Part shown: piece after piece, positions 61,725 to 64,000 of the stretch
How the letters are laid out: every line of letters begins with the position of its first letter
How positions within the stretch are numbered: the stretch's first letter is position 1
Origin: Lampris incognitus
Taxonomy: Eukaryota; Chordata; Actinopteri; Lampriformes; Lampridae
Assembly (NCBI RefSeq): GCF_029633865.1
Contig: NC_079211.1
Coordinates: 146,434,067-146,498,066, forward strand
Length of the DNA stretch: 64,000 nt
Direction of reading: 5' to 3'
Position numbers and translations under genes: made by a program
Notes under the pieces: model-generated
What the model was told of the DNA's origin: nothing
The model's input: only the letters and a program-made list of their open reading frames with translations
Databases searched by the model: none

Positions 61725-62048
61725 GGTGTCAGAAGTGGGATGCGCGCGGACGCGCTTCCCGAAGAAGGGGGTTAGTGTAACGTGCATGGACGGGTCGGAC
61801 CCTTTAGTCGACTGGTTAACGATGTCGCTTGCGGTGCGGGAGCCCCAGGTTCGCGTCCTGGCGGTAGCGACGCGAATCCCAAAGGAAGCGGGCAATGTAA
61901 CGATCACGGATGAATAGTCTCGGTAGCCCTTGGCTAACGGATCGGACCCTTTAGTCGACTGGTTAACGTTGTCGCCCGCGGAGCGGAATACACGAGTTCG
62001 CGTCCCGGCTGTGACGGTCCGGCCGGGCTGCCCCCCGAATTCGCTACG
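61725..62048 (+). mobile_element. TRIM with tRNA-like LTRs, second locus
   Basis: Plus strand: primer-binding site GGTGTCAGAAGTGGGAT at 61725, and a purine-rich tract GAAGAAGGGGGTTAG ending at 61775. An LTR follows, TGTAACG (61776) with A box TAGTCGACTGG and B box GGTTCGCGTCC, then a short internal piece. A second LTR starts TGTAACG at 61896 with A box TAGTCGACTGG and B box AGTTCGCGTCC and ends CGAATTCGCTACG at 62048. The 5-prime LTR is absent; the element starts directly at the LINE tail. Confidence 0.75.
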
Positions 62049-62179
62049 ATAATATGCATAATCAGAAGCATATTCTGCACATGCAACTCGGGGGGGGGGT
62101 AGTATCAGGGGGGCCACGGCCACCCCTTGGGGCGCCACTGGGCCCCAAAAAATGTCGTCGGAGATATTAATGACTGCAT

Positions 62180-62484
62180 GTACAAGTATTGAGCGTTCCA
62201 AGAGCACTTTACTGACTCTTCATTTGTAAATAAAACGAGGTTTAAACACAAACTATTCAACCTACTTCGTTTTCTCTTCTCTAACCGCGTCGTCAGAAAT
62301 CACTCATTCAAGTGGCTAATCTACCAGGAAGTAGTATTCTGACAGAGGTGCACTTCAAAATAAAAGTCTGTACGATCAAAAAACAATACAGCAGGGATCT
62401 CATGTAAACATGCTTGTCAAACATAAGCATACTGCAATCAACGTATTTACGTATTAATATTAACTTAGTCAACATTTTAATTCA
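62180..62484 (-). repeat. BEL/Pao-type LTR, copy 2 (solo)
   Basis: About 85-90 percent like 54937-55244 by eye, same orientation, with no pol sequence beside it. On the plus strand it begins TGTACAAGTATTGAGCGTTC. Confidence 0.65.
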
Positions 62485-62660
62485 CAACATTACCACCTAA
62501 CAGTACAGTACTACCACCTAACAGTATTACCACCTAACAGTACCTGTTACCACCTCACAGTACTACCACCTAACAGTACCTGTTACCACCTAACAGTACT
62601 ACCACCAAACAGTACTACTACCAAACACTATCACCGAACAGCACTACCATCCAACAGTAC
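62484..62660. repeat. ACAGTACTACCACCTA tandem repeat
   Basis: About ten irregular units of the motif also found at 52725 and 54868. Confidence 0.9.
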
Positions 62661-62769
62661 TACTACAACCACCTGTGGATGAATGGCGGGTGCAGCACTA
62701 GTTTGGGAATCATGCAGTGCACAGTGGGTATTTTACAAGTAATAGTACATTTGTACATGGCTGTCTCTA

Positions 62770-64000
62770 CAGGTGCATCTCAAAAAATTAGAATATTGTG
62801 GAAAAGTTCATTATTTTCCGTAATTTAATTCAAAAAATGAAACTTTCTTATATTCTGGATTCATTACACATAAAGTGAAATATGTCAGGCCTTTTTTGTT
62901 TTAATCTTGATGATTACGGCTCACAGCTCATGAAAATCAAAACTCCAGTATCTCAAAATATTAGAATATTCCTTAAGACCAATCAAAAAAAGGATTTATA
63001 ATACAGAAATGTCGACCTTCTGAAAAGTATGTTCATTTATGCACTCAATACTTGGTCAGGGCTCCTTTTGCACGAATTACTGCATCAATGCGACGTGGCA
63101 TGGAGGCAATCAGCCTATGGCACTGCTGAGGTGTTATGGAAGCCCAGGTTGCTTTGATAGTGGCCTTCAGCTTGTCTGCATGGATTCTTTATGGGGTATC
63201 AGGTCAGGCGAGTTGGTGGCCAATCAAGCACAGTAATACCATGGTAGTTTTGGCACTGTGGGCAGGTGCCAAGTCCTGCTGGAAAATGAAATCAGCATCT
63301 CCATAAAGCTTGTCAGCAGACGGAAGCATGAAGTGCTCTAAAATGTCCTGGTAGACGGCTGCGTTGACTCTGAGCTTGATGAAACACGGTGGACCAACAC
63401 CAGCAGATGACACGGCACCCCAAATCATCACTGAGTGTGGAAGTGTCACACTGGACTTCAAGAAACTTGGATTCTGTGCCTCTCCACTCTTCCCCCAGAC
63501 TCTGGGACCTTGGTTTCCAAATGAAATACAACATTTACTTTCATCTGAAAAGAGGACTTTGGACCACTGACCAACGGTCCAGTTCTTTTTCTCCTTAGCC
63601 CAGGTAAGACGCTTCTGACGTTGTTTCTGGTTCAGGAGTGGCTTGACACTAGGAATGCGACACTTGTAGCCCAGTTCCTGCGCACGTCTGTGCGTGGTGG
63701 CTCTTGATGCACTAACTCCAGCCTCGGTCCACTCCTTGTGAAGCTCCCCCAAGTTCTTGAATCGGCCTTGCTTGACAAGCCTGTCAAGGCTGCGGTCATC
63801 CCTGTTGCTTGTGCACATTTTCCTACCACACTTTCCCCTTCCAGTCAACTTTCCATGCTTTGATACAGCACTCTGCGAACAGCCAGCCCTTTCAGCAATG
63901 ACCTTCTGTGGCTTATGGGGTATTGTCAAGAGGAAGATGAGAGACACCAGACCCAACAATGCAGACGAGCTGAAGGCCGCTATCAAAGCAACCTGGGCTT
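62770..64000 (-). mobile_element. Tc1-like transposon with inverted duplicate 3-prime end, runs off the right edge
   Basis: Left end: TA then CAGGTGCATCTCAAAAAATT. A minus-strand transposase runs from about 63925 to 63204: KPQKVIAERAGCSQSAVSKH (N-terminal helix-turn-helix), GYKCRIPSVKPLLNQKQRQK, VLFSDESKCCISFG (second catalytic Asp region) and FQQDLAPAHSAKTT. A deletion and frameshift after TT remove the segment before the last catalytic acid. At about 63912 the minus-strand gene stops matching and the plus strand instead encodes LWGIVKRKMRDTRPNNADEL, the C-terminal part of the same transposase in opposite orientation. Confidence 0.85.

Overview
This window is teleost fish genomic DNA, and the repeat content looks percomorph-like. 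It holds one recognisable host gene, spread over about 40 kb on the minus strand, inside a dense mixture of transposable elements and satellites. There is no bacterial or viral gene organisation, and nearly all long open frames outside the exons below are repeat-derived.

Host gene (210-40068, minus strand): six exons of matrix metalloproteinase 11 (stromelysin-3, MMP11). Exon 1 (signal peptide, 39967-40068) lies in a GC-rich promoter region with a TATA-like box. It is followed by a 19.8 kb first intron, then exons for the prodomain with cysteine switch and furin site (19936-20174), the catalytic domain (10346-10489, 4974-5107, 3500-3723, including HEFGHVLGLQH) and the first hemopexin blade (210-414). 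All five splice junctions join in frame. The rest of the hemopexin domain lies beyond the left edge.

Mobile DNA in the gene and upstream of it includes: (1) four tRNA-derived SINE families; (2) an RTE-like LINE (5720-8800), its 3-prime fragments at 44.8-46.4 kb and 61 kb, and an 11-unit satellite made from its tail (34832-36295); (3) other LINE copies of L2/CR1-like and Jockey-like type (16.4-18.1, 55.6-57.7, 58.1-58.6, 59.1-60.4 kb); (4) five copies of a CCCAGATAGC-ended MITE and one distant relative; (5) hAT-type non-autonomous elements and a broken hAT transposase; (6) two Tc1 families, both in palindromic form (42.2-43.4 kb and 62.8 kb to the right edge); (7) BEL/Pao fragments; (8) miniature LTR elements whose LTRs contain a tRNA-like Pol III promoter (19066-19682, 61725-62048, part of 49229-50338); (9) a retroposon with a LINE-like 5-prime start and 3-prime tail whose five copies have each expanded, or not, a different internal tandem repeat (an SVA-like design).

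MMP11 intron 1 also holds two striking arrays: a 45-bp minisatellite with a full TGACGTCA cAMP-response element in about fifteen of its units, and a 77-bp telomere-like G-rich minisatellite within 1.5 kb of the first exon. The strongest candidates for something undescribed are the tRNA-bearing miniature LTR elements and the VNTR retroposon family. Whether either is already catalogued could not be checked here.
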